DNA of 64,000 nucleotides from Amycolatopsis saalfeldensis (lineage in GTDB: Bacteria > Actinomycetota > Actinomycetes > Mycobacteriales > Pseudonocardiaceae). The stretch covers positions 1 through 64,000 of the forward strand of contig NZ_FOEF01000009.1 in NCBI RefSeq assembly GCF_900110575.1. Reading direction: 5' to 3'. The notes under the pieces are model-generated. The model saw only the letters and a list, made by a program, of their open reading frames with translations, ran no database searches and was not told where the DNA came from. Below, in pieces: positions 36,950 to 44,733 of the stretch; the first letter of the stretch is position 1; every line of letters starts with the position of its first letter. The position numbers and the translations under genes were made by a program.

Positions 36950-38247
36950 GGCGGTTCGACCTCGCGGGGGTCGGGATCGGGCCGTTCAACCTCTCGCTCG
37001 CGGCGCTGGCCGATCCGGTGGAGCAGCTGGACGTCGTCCTGTTCGACGCGCGCCCGGAGTTCCGCTGGCATCCCGGGCTGCTGGTCGAGGGCGCGACGCT
37101 GCAGGTGCCGTTCCTCGCCGACCTGGTCTCGCTCGTGGATCCGACGAGCCGGCACTCGTTCCTCAACTACCTTCGCGAACGCGGCCGGCTGCTGCCGTTC
37201 TACTTCGCCGAGCGGTTCCACCTGCCGCGCGCCGAGTACGACGACTACGGCCGCTGGGCCGCCGCGCGCCTGCCGTCGTGCCGGTTCGGCCACGAGGTCA
37301 CGGGCATCCGCTGGGTGGCGGCCGAGGAGGCGTTCGAGCTCACGGTCTCCGGCGAGGCGCCGGTGCTGGCGGCTTCGGTGGTGCTCGGGGTCGGTAGCAC
37401 GCCGAACGTCCCGGTGCCGCTGCGGGAGCTCGTCGCGGCGCCGGACGTGCTCGCGCTGCACTCCGCGTACTATCTGACCCACCGCGATGCCTTGCTGGCG
37501 GCGGAAACCGTGACGGTGGTCGGCTCGGGGCAGTCCGGCGCGGAGGTGTTCCTCGACCTGCTGCGGTCGCGGTCCACTGTAGACGGACTGCGCTGGTTCG
37601 CGCGCACTCCCGCGTTCGCGCCGATGGAGTACTCGAAGCTGGGGCTGGAGCAGTTCACCCCGGATTACACGGCGTACTTCCACCGCCTACCGGGGCCGGT
37701 TCGCGACCGGCTGCTGCCCGCGCAATGGCAGTTGTACAAGGGAATCGACGCCGAAACCATCGCCGCGATCCACGACGAGCTGTACCGCCGCAGCATTGGC
37801 GGGCCGTGGCCCGGCGCCGCGCTCACCCCTGGCGTCGAGGTGGTTTCGGCGAGCGCGGGCGTCGGCGGCATCGAACTCGGACTGCGGCACGCGCAGCAGG
37901 AACGCAGCGCCACGCATCGCACTGGCGCCGTCGTCTGCGCCACCGGGTACTCGGAAACGCCGACCGGGCCGTTGCTGGCCGGGCTGGGCGACGCCGTCCA
38001 GCGGGACGGCCATGGCCGCCTGGTCGTCGGCGAGGACTACCGGCTCGCGCTCGGTGGTGACGTCGCCGGTCCGGTGTTCGTGCAGAACGCCGAGCGGCAC
38101 ACCCACGGGCCGGGCGCGCCGGACCTCGGGCTCGGCGCCTGGCGCGCCGCCACGATCCTCAACGCGGTGTGCGGCAAGGCGGTTTACGAACTGCCCGCGC
38201 GCACCGCGTTCACCACGTTCGGCCTCGAGACCACGGAGGACCTGTGA
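36946..38247 (+). CDS. desB: Diamine/lysine N-monooxygenase (DesB-like)
   Basis: The 433-aa flavoprotein hydroxylates a primary amine using FAD, NADPH and oxygen. The FAD motif GVGIGPFNLSLAAL is at about residues 8-21, the NADPH motif VVGSGQSGAEVFLDLL at about 184-199, and the C-terminal ATGY motif is in VVCATGYSETP. Further hallmarks are FRWHPGLLVEGATLQVPFLA and PAFAPMEYSKLGLEQFTPDY. It should convert cadaverine to N-hydroxycadaverine. The GTG start overlaps the decarboxylase stop, and its own stop overlaps the next GTG. Confidence 0.92.
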   Translation: MRRFDLAGVGIGPFNLSLAALADPVEQLDVVLFDARPEFRWHPGLLVEGATLQVPFLADLVSLVDPTSRHSFLNYLRERGRLLPFYFAERFHLPRAEYDDYGRWAAARLPSCRFGHEVTGIRWVAAEEAFELTVSGEAPVLAASVVLGVGSTPNVPVPLRELVAAPDVLALHSAYYLTHRDALLAAETVTVVGSGQSGAEVFLDLLRSRSTVDGLRWFARTPAFAPMEYSKLGLEQFTPDYTAYFHRLPGPVRDRLLPAQWQLYKGIDAETIAAIHDELYRRSIGGPWPGAALTPGVEVVSASAGVGGIELGLRHAQQERSATHRTGAVVCATGYSETPTGPLLAGLGDAVQRDGHGRLVVGEDYRLALGGDVAGPVFVQNAERHTHGPGAPDLGLGAWRAATILNAVCGKAVYELPARTAFTTFGLETTEDL

Positions 38248-40052
38248 CCCTGACCGCCGACCGCTTCGAAGGCAGCGCCGCCTGGCGCGCCGCGGGTTCC
38301 CTTGTCGTGCACAAGATGCTGGGCGAGCTGTCGTACGAGGCGATGCTCGTGCCGAAGCCCGGCGAAGCGACCAACGACGGGCACCGCACCTGGCAGCTGG
38401 AGCTGCCTGGTGACGTCTCGTACCGTTTCGAGGCCCGGCGCGGCGCGTTCGAGTCCTGGACGGTCCGGCCGGGCAGTGCGGTCCGGGCCGCCGGCGGGGC
38501 GGAGGCGCCGGCCGACGACCCGCGCACCCTGGTCGTCGACGCGCGGGAAACACTGGGGCTGACCGGGCTCCGGCTCGCCGACGTCCTCGCGGAGCTGACC
38601 GCGACGGTCGCGAACGAGGCGGCCCGCCTGCGGCGCGCGCCCACGGCTCCCGCACTGTCCACGATGGACTACAACCTCGCCGACGGGCACCTCACCGGGC
38701 ACCCGCGGCTGGTGCTCAACAAGGGCCGCGTCGGCTTCTCCGCCGCCGATCGCGGCCGGTACGCGCCCGAGGCCGGCGCCGACGTCCGGCTGCGCTGGTT
38801 CGCCGTGCACCGCGACCTCGCCGAGTTCCGCTGCGTCGCCGGGCTCACCGAGTCCGAGCTGCTGGCCGCCGAGCTGGACGAGGCCGAGCGGGCGGCGTTC
38901 ACCGCGCGTGTGGCCGAGGTCGGAGAGCCGGCCGATTACCTGTGGGTGCCCGTGCATCCTTGGCAGGCGGACGAAATCCTCGGCACGCTCTACTCGGCCG
39001 AGCTGGCGACCGGGCGGCTGGTGGACCTCGGCGACGGCGGTGACGCCTACCGTCCCCATCAGACCGTGCGCACGCTGGCCAACACCTCGCGACCGGACCG
39101 GCACGACGTGAAGACCGCGGTTTCGGTGCGCAACACGCTGGTCTACCGCGGCCTGAACTCGGCGGCCACGCTGGCCGGCCCGTCGGTCACCGAGTGGCTG
39201 CGCCGGATCGACGCCGCCGACCCGCTGCTGTCGCGCGAGTACCGGTTCGAGCTGCTCGGCGAGGTCGCCAGCGTCTCGGTGCGGCACCCACTTTTCGGTG
39301 CGCTGGAAGAACTTCCGTACCGCTTCCACGAGACGCTGGGCGCGCTGTGGCGGGAGCCGCTCGTCGCCCGGCTCGGCGAGGGGGAGCAGGCGATCTCGTT
39401 CGCCGCGCTGCCCTACCGCGACGCCGACGGCCGGTCCGTGCTCGCCGGGCTGATCGAGCGCGCGGGCCACGGCGCCGAACAGTGGTGCGCGCGGCTGTTG
39501 GACCTGCTGCTCACGCCGTTGCTCCAGTGGTTGCTGCGGTACGGCGTCGGCTTCTGCCCGCACGGCCAGAACCTGATCCTGGTGGTCGACGCCGACGGGT
39601 GGCCGCTGCGCGTGGCGGTCAAGGATTTCGCGCAGGGCGTGGACCTGCTCGACGAGGAGCTGCCCTGTTACGCCGACCTCCCGCCGGAGGCGAACGCCGA
39701 CATGCTGCGCTGGCCGGCGCACCTGCTCGCGCAATCGCTGTTCAGCTCGGTGTTCTCCGGGCAGCTGCGGTTCTGGGCGGAGATCCTGCTCGACGACCTG
39801 GGCCTGCCGCGCGGGGTGTTCTGGGCGCTGGTGCGCACGGTCGTCGGCCGCTATCGCGACGAGAATCCCGACGTCGCCGAGCGGTTCGACGCGTGCCGCC
39901 TGCTCGCGCCGGACGTGGAGCGCGTGACACTCAACCGTGAGCACTTCGCCGGGCAGGGCTTCGACAAGGTGGAACGCGACGACGAGTTCGACGTCCGGTG
40001 GGGCCGGGTGCCGAACCCGTTGCACACACCGGACCCGGACGGCGCCTGGTGA
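38244..40052 (+). CDS. desD: NRPS-independent siderophore synthetase (IucA/IucC, DesD-like)
   Basis: The 602-aa NIS synthetase activates a carboxylate as an acyl-adenylate and joins it to an amine. Conserved parts are the TWQLELPGDVSYRFEAR region, the ATP-binding GHPRLVLNKGRVGFS, VPVHPWQADEIL, and HQTVRTLANTSRPDRHDVKT. The FerA-like C-terminal domain follows, with GVGFCPHGQNLILVVD and VAVKDFAQGVDLL. The order and length match DesD of desferrioxamine operons, where it oligomerises N-hydroxy-N-succinylcadaverine. No acyltransferase that would make such a substrate is present here. The start and stop both overlap neighbours as GTGA. Confidence 0.93.
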   Translation: MTLTADRFEGSAAWRAAGSLVVHKMLGELSYEAMLVPKPGEATNDGHRTWQLELPGDVSYRFEARRGAFESWTVRPGSAVRAAGGAEAPADDPRTLVVDARETLGLTGLRLADVLAELTATVANEAARLRRAPTAPALSTMDYNLADGHLTGHPRLVLNKGRVGFSAADRGRYAPEAGADVRLRWFAVHRDLAEFRCVAGLTESELLAAELDEAERAAFTARVAEVGEPADYLWVPVHPWQADEILGTLYSAELATGRLVDLGDGGDAYRPHQTVRTLANTSRPDRHDVKTAVSVRNTLVYRGLNSAATLAGPSVTEWLRRIDAADPLLSREYRFELLGEVASVSVRHPLFGALEELPYRFHETLGALWREPLVARLGEGEQAISFAALPYRDADGRSVLAGLIERAGHGAEQWCARLLDLLLTPLLQWLLRYGVGFCPHGQNLILVVDADGWPLRVAVKDFAQGVDLLDEELPCYADLPPEANADMLRWPAHLLAQSLFSSVFSGQLRFWAEILLDDLGLPRGVFWALVRTVVGRYRDENPDVAERFDACRLLAPDVERVTLNREHFAGQGFDKVERDDEFDVRWGRVPNPLHTPDPDGAW

Positions 40053-41362
40053 CGCCGTTCGCGCGTCCCGTCGGACCGCGTTCGCTGGCCGCGCGGGCTT
40101 CGGCCGGGGCTATGGCGGGGGAGATCCTGCGCCGGGTGCTCGACGACGAGGGCACCCGCCTGCTCCTGCTGGTGCCCGACCCGCACGCGCGGTTCGCCGC
40201 GGCCGAGGTCGGCGGGCCGTTCGCGGCCGAAGTACTTGACGACGGCTACGGCGTGTGCAGCTACGTGTTCGCCTGGACCCCGGACCGGGAGCCGCTGCCC
40301 GGCGGTGGCGCGCTTTCGCCGTACCTCGGCGGTTTCGGCGATCTGCGGATGCGCCCGGACCCGGCCACGGCGGTCCCGCTCGGCGACCGGACGTGGGCGG
40401 TGGTGTGCGACGCGGAGTGGCCGTCGGGCGAGCCGGCCGGGCTGGCGCCGCGGTCCGTTCTGCGGGTGCAGCTGGCGGCATTGGAAGAGCACGGGCTGGT
40501 GCCGTCGGCGGGGATCGAGCACGAGGTCGTCTTCCGGGACGCCGACGGCGCGCCGCTGACCTCGCACGGCGTCGACTACGCGCTCGGCGGCACCGAACGG
40601 CTCGCGCCCCTGCTCGCTTCGCTGCGGGAAGCGGCCGCGGGCCTCGGAGTGGAGTCCGTGCGCGCCGAATGCCACCCGGGCCAGTACGAGGTCGTGCTGC
40701 GGCACCGCGACCCTCTGGCGGCCTGCGACGACGCGTTGCTGCTGCAGCTGCTCACCCGCCGCGTCGCCGCCCGGCACGACGTCCGCGCCGACTACCTGGC
40801 CGCGCCGGAGCCGGGGCAGGGCAACTCGTGCCACGTCCACCTTTCACTGTCCACAACGGATGGTCCAGCTACGCTTTCCGGTCAGCTGGGTGCTTTCCTG
40901 GCGGGCGTGCTGCGCGACGCGCAGGCGCTGACGGCCGTGTGGGCGCCGACGTGGAACAGCTACACCCGGCTGCGGACGGCGTCGTTCTCACCCCGGGTGC
41001 TCCGCTGGGGCCCGGACGACCGCACCGCCGCCGTCCGGCTGTGCGGGCCGCCCGCGTCACCGAGGCTCGAGTTCCGCTTCGCGGGCGCGGACGCGCAACC
41101 GCATCTGGTGCTGGCGGCCCTGCTGGCGTCGGGCCGTGCGGGTATAGCGGACGGTCTCGCCCCGCCGGAGCCGGGCGTGGAGGTGGGTTCGCTCGCGCCG
41201 ACGCCGTGGGAGGCGCTGGCGGCCCTGGAGGAAGGGCGCGCGGCCGCGTTGCTCGGGGAGGATGTCGCGCAGCAGCAGGCGGCACTGCTGCGCGAGGAGA
41301 TCGCGGCGGGTCTCGACGGCGTGACGGACCTCCACCGGCGCCGTGGGGCCCTGCGGTCCTGA
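40049..41362 (+). CDS. Glutamine-synthetase-like ligase at the end of the siderophore operon
   Basis: The 437-aa protein has the glutamine synthetase barrel: a beta-grasp N domain, AGIEHEVVF (metal-binding Glu pair), ECHPGQYEVVLRH, the GNSCHVHLSL histidine strand, WNSYTRLRT and the RLEFRFAGADAQPHLVLAALL-type end, read as LEFRFAGAD. The family includes gamma-glutamylpolyamine synthetases such as PuuA and GlnA3, which join glutamate to an amine through a gamma-glutamyl phosphate. It takes the place where an acyltransferase would be expected. I infer that it glutamylates a diamine or hydroxylamine of the pathway; cadaverine detoxification is the alternative. It overlaps desD by GTGA, and its stop is one base from that of the convergent GH92 gene. 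Confidence 0.88.
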   Translation: MTPFARPVGPRSLAARASAGAMAGEILRRVLDDEGTRLLLLVPDPHARFAAAEVGGPFAAEVLDDGYGVCSYVFAWTPDREPLPGGGALSPYLGGFGDLRMRPDPATAVPLGDRTWAVVCDAEWPSGEPAGLAPRSVLRVQLAALEEHGLVPSAGIEHEVVFRDADGAPLTSHGVDYALGGTERLAPLLASLREAAAGLGVESVRAECHPGQYEVVLRHRDPLAACDDALLLQLLTRRVAARHDVRADYLAAPEPGQGNSCHVHLSLSTTDGPATLSGQLGAFLAGVLRDAQALTAVWAPTWNSYTRLRTASFSPRVLRWGPDDRTAAVRLCGPPASPRLEFRFAGADAQPHLVLAALLASGRAGIADGLAPPEPGVEVGSLAPTPWEALAALEEGRAAALLGEDVAQQQAALLREEIAAGLDGVTDLHRRRGALRS

Positions 41363-41363
41363 G

Positions 41364-44300
41364 TCAGTCGCCCGGGCAGAGGTGCAGCGCCAGCACGTTT
41401 CCGCCGGAAACGCTCACGTGCACCCGCGACACCACGAAGCCGGCGCCGACCGAGAGCCGGAAGTCGGCGCTCCCGTTCTCGCGGTTGCCGAAGCCGGCGT
41501 CCGGGAGGGTGAACGTCGCCGTCTTCCAGGTGCCGGTCCCGGTGTCGGTCACCGACGAGCTTCCCTGGTACCGCTGGTTCGGGTCGCTGGAGTCGTACTG
41601 CACGTTCCACGAGCCGGTGCCCTGGTCGAGGTAGTCGACGTCGATCGTCGCGGTGTACGGGGTGCCGCCGGGCACCAGGTCGTCCGTCACGCCGAAGTAC
41701 AGGTAACCGTCCGAAGTGGACCTTCCGGACCGCCCGGCGACGGTGACGGGTGCCGAGTGCCCGTCGCCGTTGTCGAGCCGCTGCAGGCCGCATTCGGTGT
41801 CGCTCGCGCCGAGCGTGTCGCAGGTCGTCGCCTTGCCGTCCGCCGCCGGCACCGTGACGGTGATCGTGGCGCCCGGCAGCGCGTGCCCCGCCGTGTCGGT
41901 GAAGCTCACCGGCACGGGGTGGTAGCCCGAAGGCGCGTCCGCGGCGACCGCGACGGTGACCCCGGCGGTGGTGCCGGGGCGCAGCACGCCGGACGACGGC
42001 GTCACCGTGATCCCGGCCGGAGGCTGGGCCCGCCAGCGCACCGGACCGGACCGGCCGGCGGCAGCGACCGCGCCGATGGTTGCCGGGAAGCTCGCGCCCT
42101 GCGCCGTGCGCACCTGGCCGGTCGGGCTGGTGTAGCCGATGGCCGCCACCTGTCCGTCCGAATAGGACGGTGGTGACGAGGTCGCGCCCCAGGACGGGCT
42201 GGGCTGCGCGGAGAGGTCGAACTTCAGCGTGGTCCCGGTCCGCAGCGCCGAGGGCGGCAGGTAGGTCTTGTCCCACCGTTTGCCGTCGACCGACAGGCCG
42301 GTGACGTACGGGTGGTCCGCGGCCGCCGCCGGGGCGTCGATCGTGATCGACCGCCCGTTCGCCAGGTGCAGCACCGCCTTCGGGAACAGCGGGCTGGCGA
42401 ACGCGAGGTCGGTGGTCCCCGGCGTCACCGGGTAGAGGCCGAGCGCGGCCCAGACGTACCAGGACGACTGCGCGCCGAGGTCGTCGTTGCCGGGCTCGCC
42501 GTTCGGCGTCGCCGAGAACAGCTGCGCCTCGATCCGCCGGACGACCTCCTGCGTCTTCCACGGTTGGCCGGTGTAGTCGTACAGCCAGGGCGTCGCGAAG
42601 TCGGGTTCGTTGCCGGACCACTGGTTCGGCAGGTTCGGCCCGGTGTTGAGCAGCTGGAAGAACGCGTCCGCCCGCAGGTTGACGGCGGCCGGCCCGCCCA
42701 TCGCCGTGATCAGCCCGGCCATGTTCTGCGGGACCAGGTAGTTGTACTGCGCGGCGTTGCCCTCGTCGAACCCGTTCTGCCCGAACTGGCCGGCCGGCGG
42801 CGCCACGAAACCCGGACCGGCCGGGAACGCGCCCGTGCTGTCCTTGGGCCGCAGGTAGCCGGTGCCGCCGTCGAAGATGTTCTGCCAGTTCTGCGACCGG
42901 CCCGCGTACGTGCGCGCGGTGTCGTGCTTGCCGAGCGCGCCGGCGAACCGTGAGATCGCGAAGTCGTCGATCGCGTATTCCAGCGTCTGCGACGCGCCGG
43001 TGCGGACGTGGCCCTGCTCGGCGCGGTCGTTGGGCACATAGCCGTAGGTCTGGTAGTCGGCGACGCCTTCCCGCTCCTGGTAAGGGAAGTTGGGCGGCGC
43101 GGGGGTCGTCGCGCCCTTCAGCATGTACTTCAGCGCCGTTGTCGTGTCGAAGTCCTGGGCGCCGAAGGCGTGCAGCGACGCGAGGAACGGCGTCACGTTG
43201 TCGCCGTTCATGACGCCGGATTCCCCGTTCATCACCGGCCACTTCGGCAGCCAGCCGAACTGCGCGGCGTCGTTGACCAGCGACTGCGCGAGGTCGCTGC
43301 CGACGTCCGGCAGCAGCAGCGCCTGCAGCGCGGCGAGGCAGCGATAGGTGTCCCACAGCGAGTAGTTCGCGTACTGGACGCGCTGGTGCCCGCTCACCGA
43401 GTGGACCTTCGCGTCGAAGCCGGGGTAGCGGCCGTCGACGTCGCTGAACGTCGTCGGGTACAGCAGCGAGTGGTAGAGCGAGGTGTAGAACGTCTTCAGC
43501 TGGTCCGCGGTGCCGCCGCCCACCTGGATGCGGGACAGAACGCCGTCCCACTGTTGGCGAGCGGCCGCCTCGACCGGTGCGAGGTCCCAGCCGGGGATCT
43601 CGGCGGCCATGTTCCGCTGTGCGCCTTCGGTGCTGACGAAGGAGATCGCGACCTTCATGTGCAGGACCTGGTTCGCCCGGGTGTCGAAGGTCAGGTAGCC
43701 GCCCGCGCGCGGCGAAGAGACGTCGATCGACGTCCCCGGCGTACCGACCGTGGTCCCGTCCCAGCCGCCCGCCGCGGTGAACGGCCGGTCGAACTGCAGC
43801 GCGTAGTAGATCGTGTAGTTGTTCTGGTGGCCGCAGAACTGGCCGGTCGACGCCGAGCCGACGACTTCGTGGTCGCCGATCGTCCGCACGGCCGCGGCCT
43901 GGTCGCCGTTGAGGCTGGCGCCCGCCTTGACCAGGAGCTGGGCCTTGTCGGTGGCCGGGAACGTCAGTGCCGCGAGACCCGTGCGAGTGGCCGACGTCAG
44001 GTCGGCGCGGACACCCGAGTCGGCCAGCGTCACGCCGTACTCGCCGGTTCGGGCCACCTCGGTGTCGTGGGAGAACTTCTCCGTGCGGTCCCACGGAGCG
44101 GTGCCCACGTCGCCGACCACCGGCAGGATCGGCACGTCGCCGAACTGGCGGCAGCCGACCGACGCGTGCGTGAGGCTGAACCCGCGGATCTGGTCGCTGT
44201 CATAGGAATAGCCGGCGTACGCGTCCGGTGTGTCCGGGCTCCACTGGAGCATGCCGAACGGCACGGCCGGGCCGGGGAAGTTGTTGATCTGCCCGACTTG

Positions 44301-44468
44301 CTCACCGCCGTTTCCGGTCCCGATCATCGGGTCGACGTACTGCGCCGGGTTCGTGACGAGCGAAACCCCGGGCGCGGCCGCGGCGGACGGCGTGGCGACG
44401 CCGAGCGCGAGCAGGACCGCCGCCGCGGCGAGCAGCAGCCGCCAGGATCCGGTGGGGACACGGTGCAT
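41364..44468 (-). CDS. Secreted GH92 family alpha-mannosidase with C-terminal accessory module
   Basis: The 1034-aa product has a Sec signal (RLLLAAAAVLLALGV, cleavage near SAAAA). The GH92 N domain starts YVDPMIGTGNGGEQVG and has GRFSLTHASVGC-like sequence (GFSLTHASVGC). The catalytic alpha-toroid holds GNEPDFATPWLYDYTGQPW, with the general acid Glu, and the GNDDLGAQSSWYVWAALG segment with the catalytic Asp. GH92 enzymes are calcium-dependent exo-alpha-mannosidases. A linker domain follows, then residues from about 900 on form a module also present in the neighbouring GH3 protein. GGAGG precedes the ATG at 44468. A LacI-type palindrome lies in its promoter. Confidence 0.92.
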   Translation of the reverse strand: MHRVPTGSWRLLLAAAAVLLALGVATPSAAAAPGVSLVTNPAQYVDPMIGTGNGGEQVGQINNFPGPAVPFGMLQWSPDTPDAYAGYSYDSDQIRGFSLTHASVGCRQFGDVPILPVVGDVGTAPWDRTEKFSHDTEVARTGEYGVTLADSGVRADLTSATRTGLAALTFPATDKAQLLVKAGASLNGDQAAAVRTIGDHEVVGSASTGQFCGHQNNYTIYYALQFDRPFTAAGGWDGTTVGTPGTSIDVSSPRAGGYLTFDTRANQVLHMKVAISFVSTEGAQRNMAAEIPGWDLAPVEAAARQQWDGVLSRIQVGGGTADQLKTFYTSLYHSLLYPTTFSDVDGRYPGFDAKVHSVSGHQRVQYANYSLWDTYRCLAALQALLLPDVGSDLAQSLVNDAAQFGWLPKWPVMNGESGVMNGDNVTPFLASLHAFGAQDFDTTTALKYMLKGATTPAPPNFPYQEREGVADYQTYGYVPNDRAEQGHVRTGASQTLEYAIDDFAISRFAGALGKHDTARTYAGRSQNWQNIFDGGTGYLRPKDSTGAFPAGPGFVAPPAGQFGQNGFDEGNAAQYNYLVPQNMAGLITAMGGPAAVNLRADAFFQLLNTGPNLPNQWSGNEPDFATPWLYDYTGQPWKTQEVVRRIEAQLFSATPNGEPGNDDLGAQSSWYVWAALGLYPVTPGTTDLAFASPLFPKAVLHLANGRSITIDAPAAAADHPYVTGLSVDGKRWDKTYLPPSALRTGTTLKFDLSAQPSPSWGATSSPPSYSDGQVAAIGYTSPTGQVRTAQGASFPATIGAVAAAGRSGPVRWRAQPPAGITVTPSSGVLRPGTTAGVTVAVAADAPSGYHPVPVSFTDTAGHALPGATITVTVPAADGKATTCDTLGASDTECGLQRLDNGDGHSAPVTVAGRSGRSTSDGYLYFGVTDDLVPGGTPYTATIDVDYLDQGTGSWNVQYDSSDPNQRYQGSSSVTDTGTGTWKTATFTLPDAGFGNRENGSADFRLSVGAGFVVSRVHVSVSGGNVLALHLCPGD

Positions 44469-44519
44469 GGCAAGCCTCCGAAGTCGCGAGTTGCGCCGAG
44501 AACCTGCTGCCGCCCCTGA

Positions 44520-44537
44520 CCTGACAACGCTGTCAGG
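44520..44537. promoter_or_regulatory. LacI-family operator-like palindrome
   Basis: CCTGACAACGCTGTCAGG is a near-perfect palindrome (CCTGACA and TGTCAGG arms around ACGC) with the central CG typical of LacI-family operators. It sits 11 bases downstream of the predicted -10 of the GH92 gene, where a bound repressor would block transcription. No lacI gene is in the window. Confidence 0.6.
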
Positions 44538-44547
44538 AGCGTCTGGA

Positions 44548-44576
44548 AGTGTGGGTTTTCCCGGAGGCTTTGTCAA
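44548..44576 (-). promoter_or_regulatory. Predicted promoter of the GH92 gene
   Basis: On the minus strand TTGACA (44571-44576) and CACACT (44548-44553) are separated by 17 bases, a good sigma-A-type arrangement with a consensus -35. The remaining 44577-44733 gap is AT-richer than the genes and must hold the promoter of the divergent GH3 gene. Confidence 0.55.
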
Positions 44577-44733
44577 TGGAGAAGCCGCGCGACCCGATCT
44601 TGCGGAAACTTTGCGTCGCCTTTTTTCGGCGGCCGGACAAAGAAGGCGACAAATTCGGGGGATCCTTGACTTTTCCCTTCGGGCAACGGAACTCTGAGCT
44701 CTGCCTGAGTCCTGGTCCCCGCGGAGGTTCTTC

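Noticed and set aside
34145-41362. Including the P450 at 34.1 kb in the siderophore operon
   Set aside because: The iron box and a fresh start lie between them, and no known hydroxamate pathway needs a P450.
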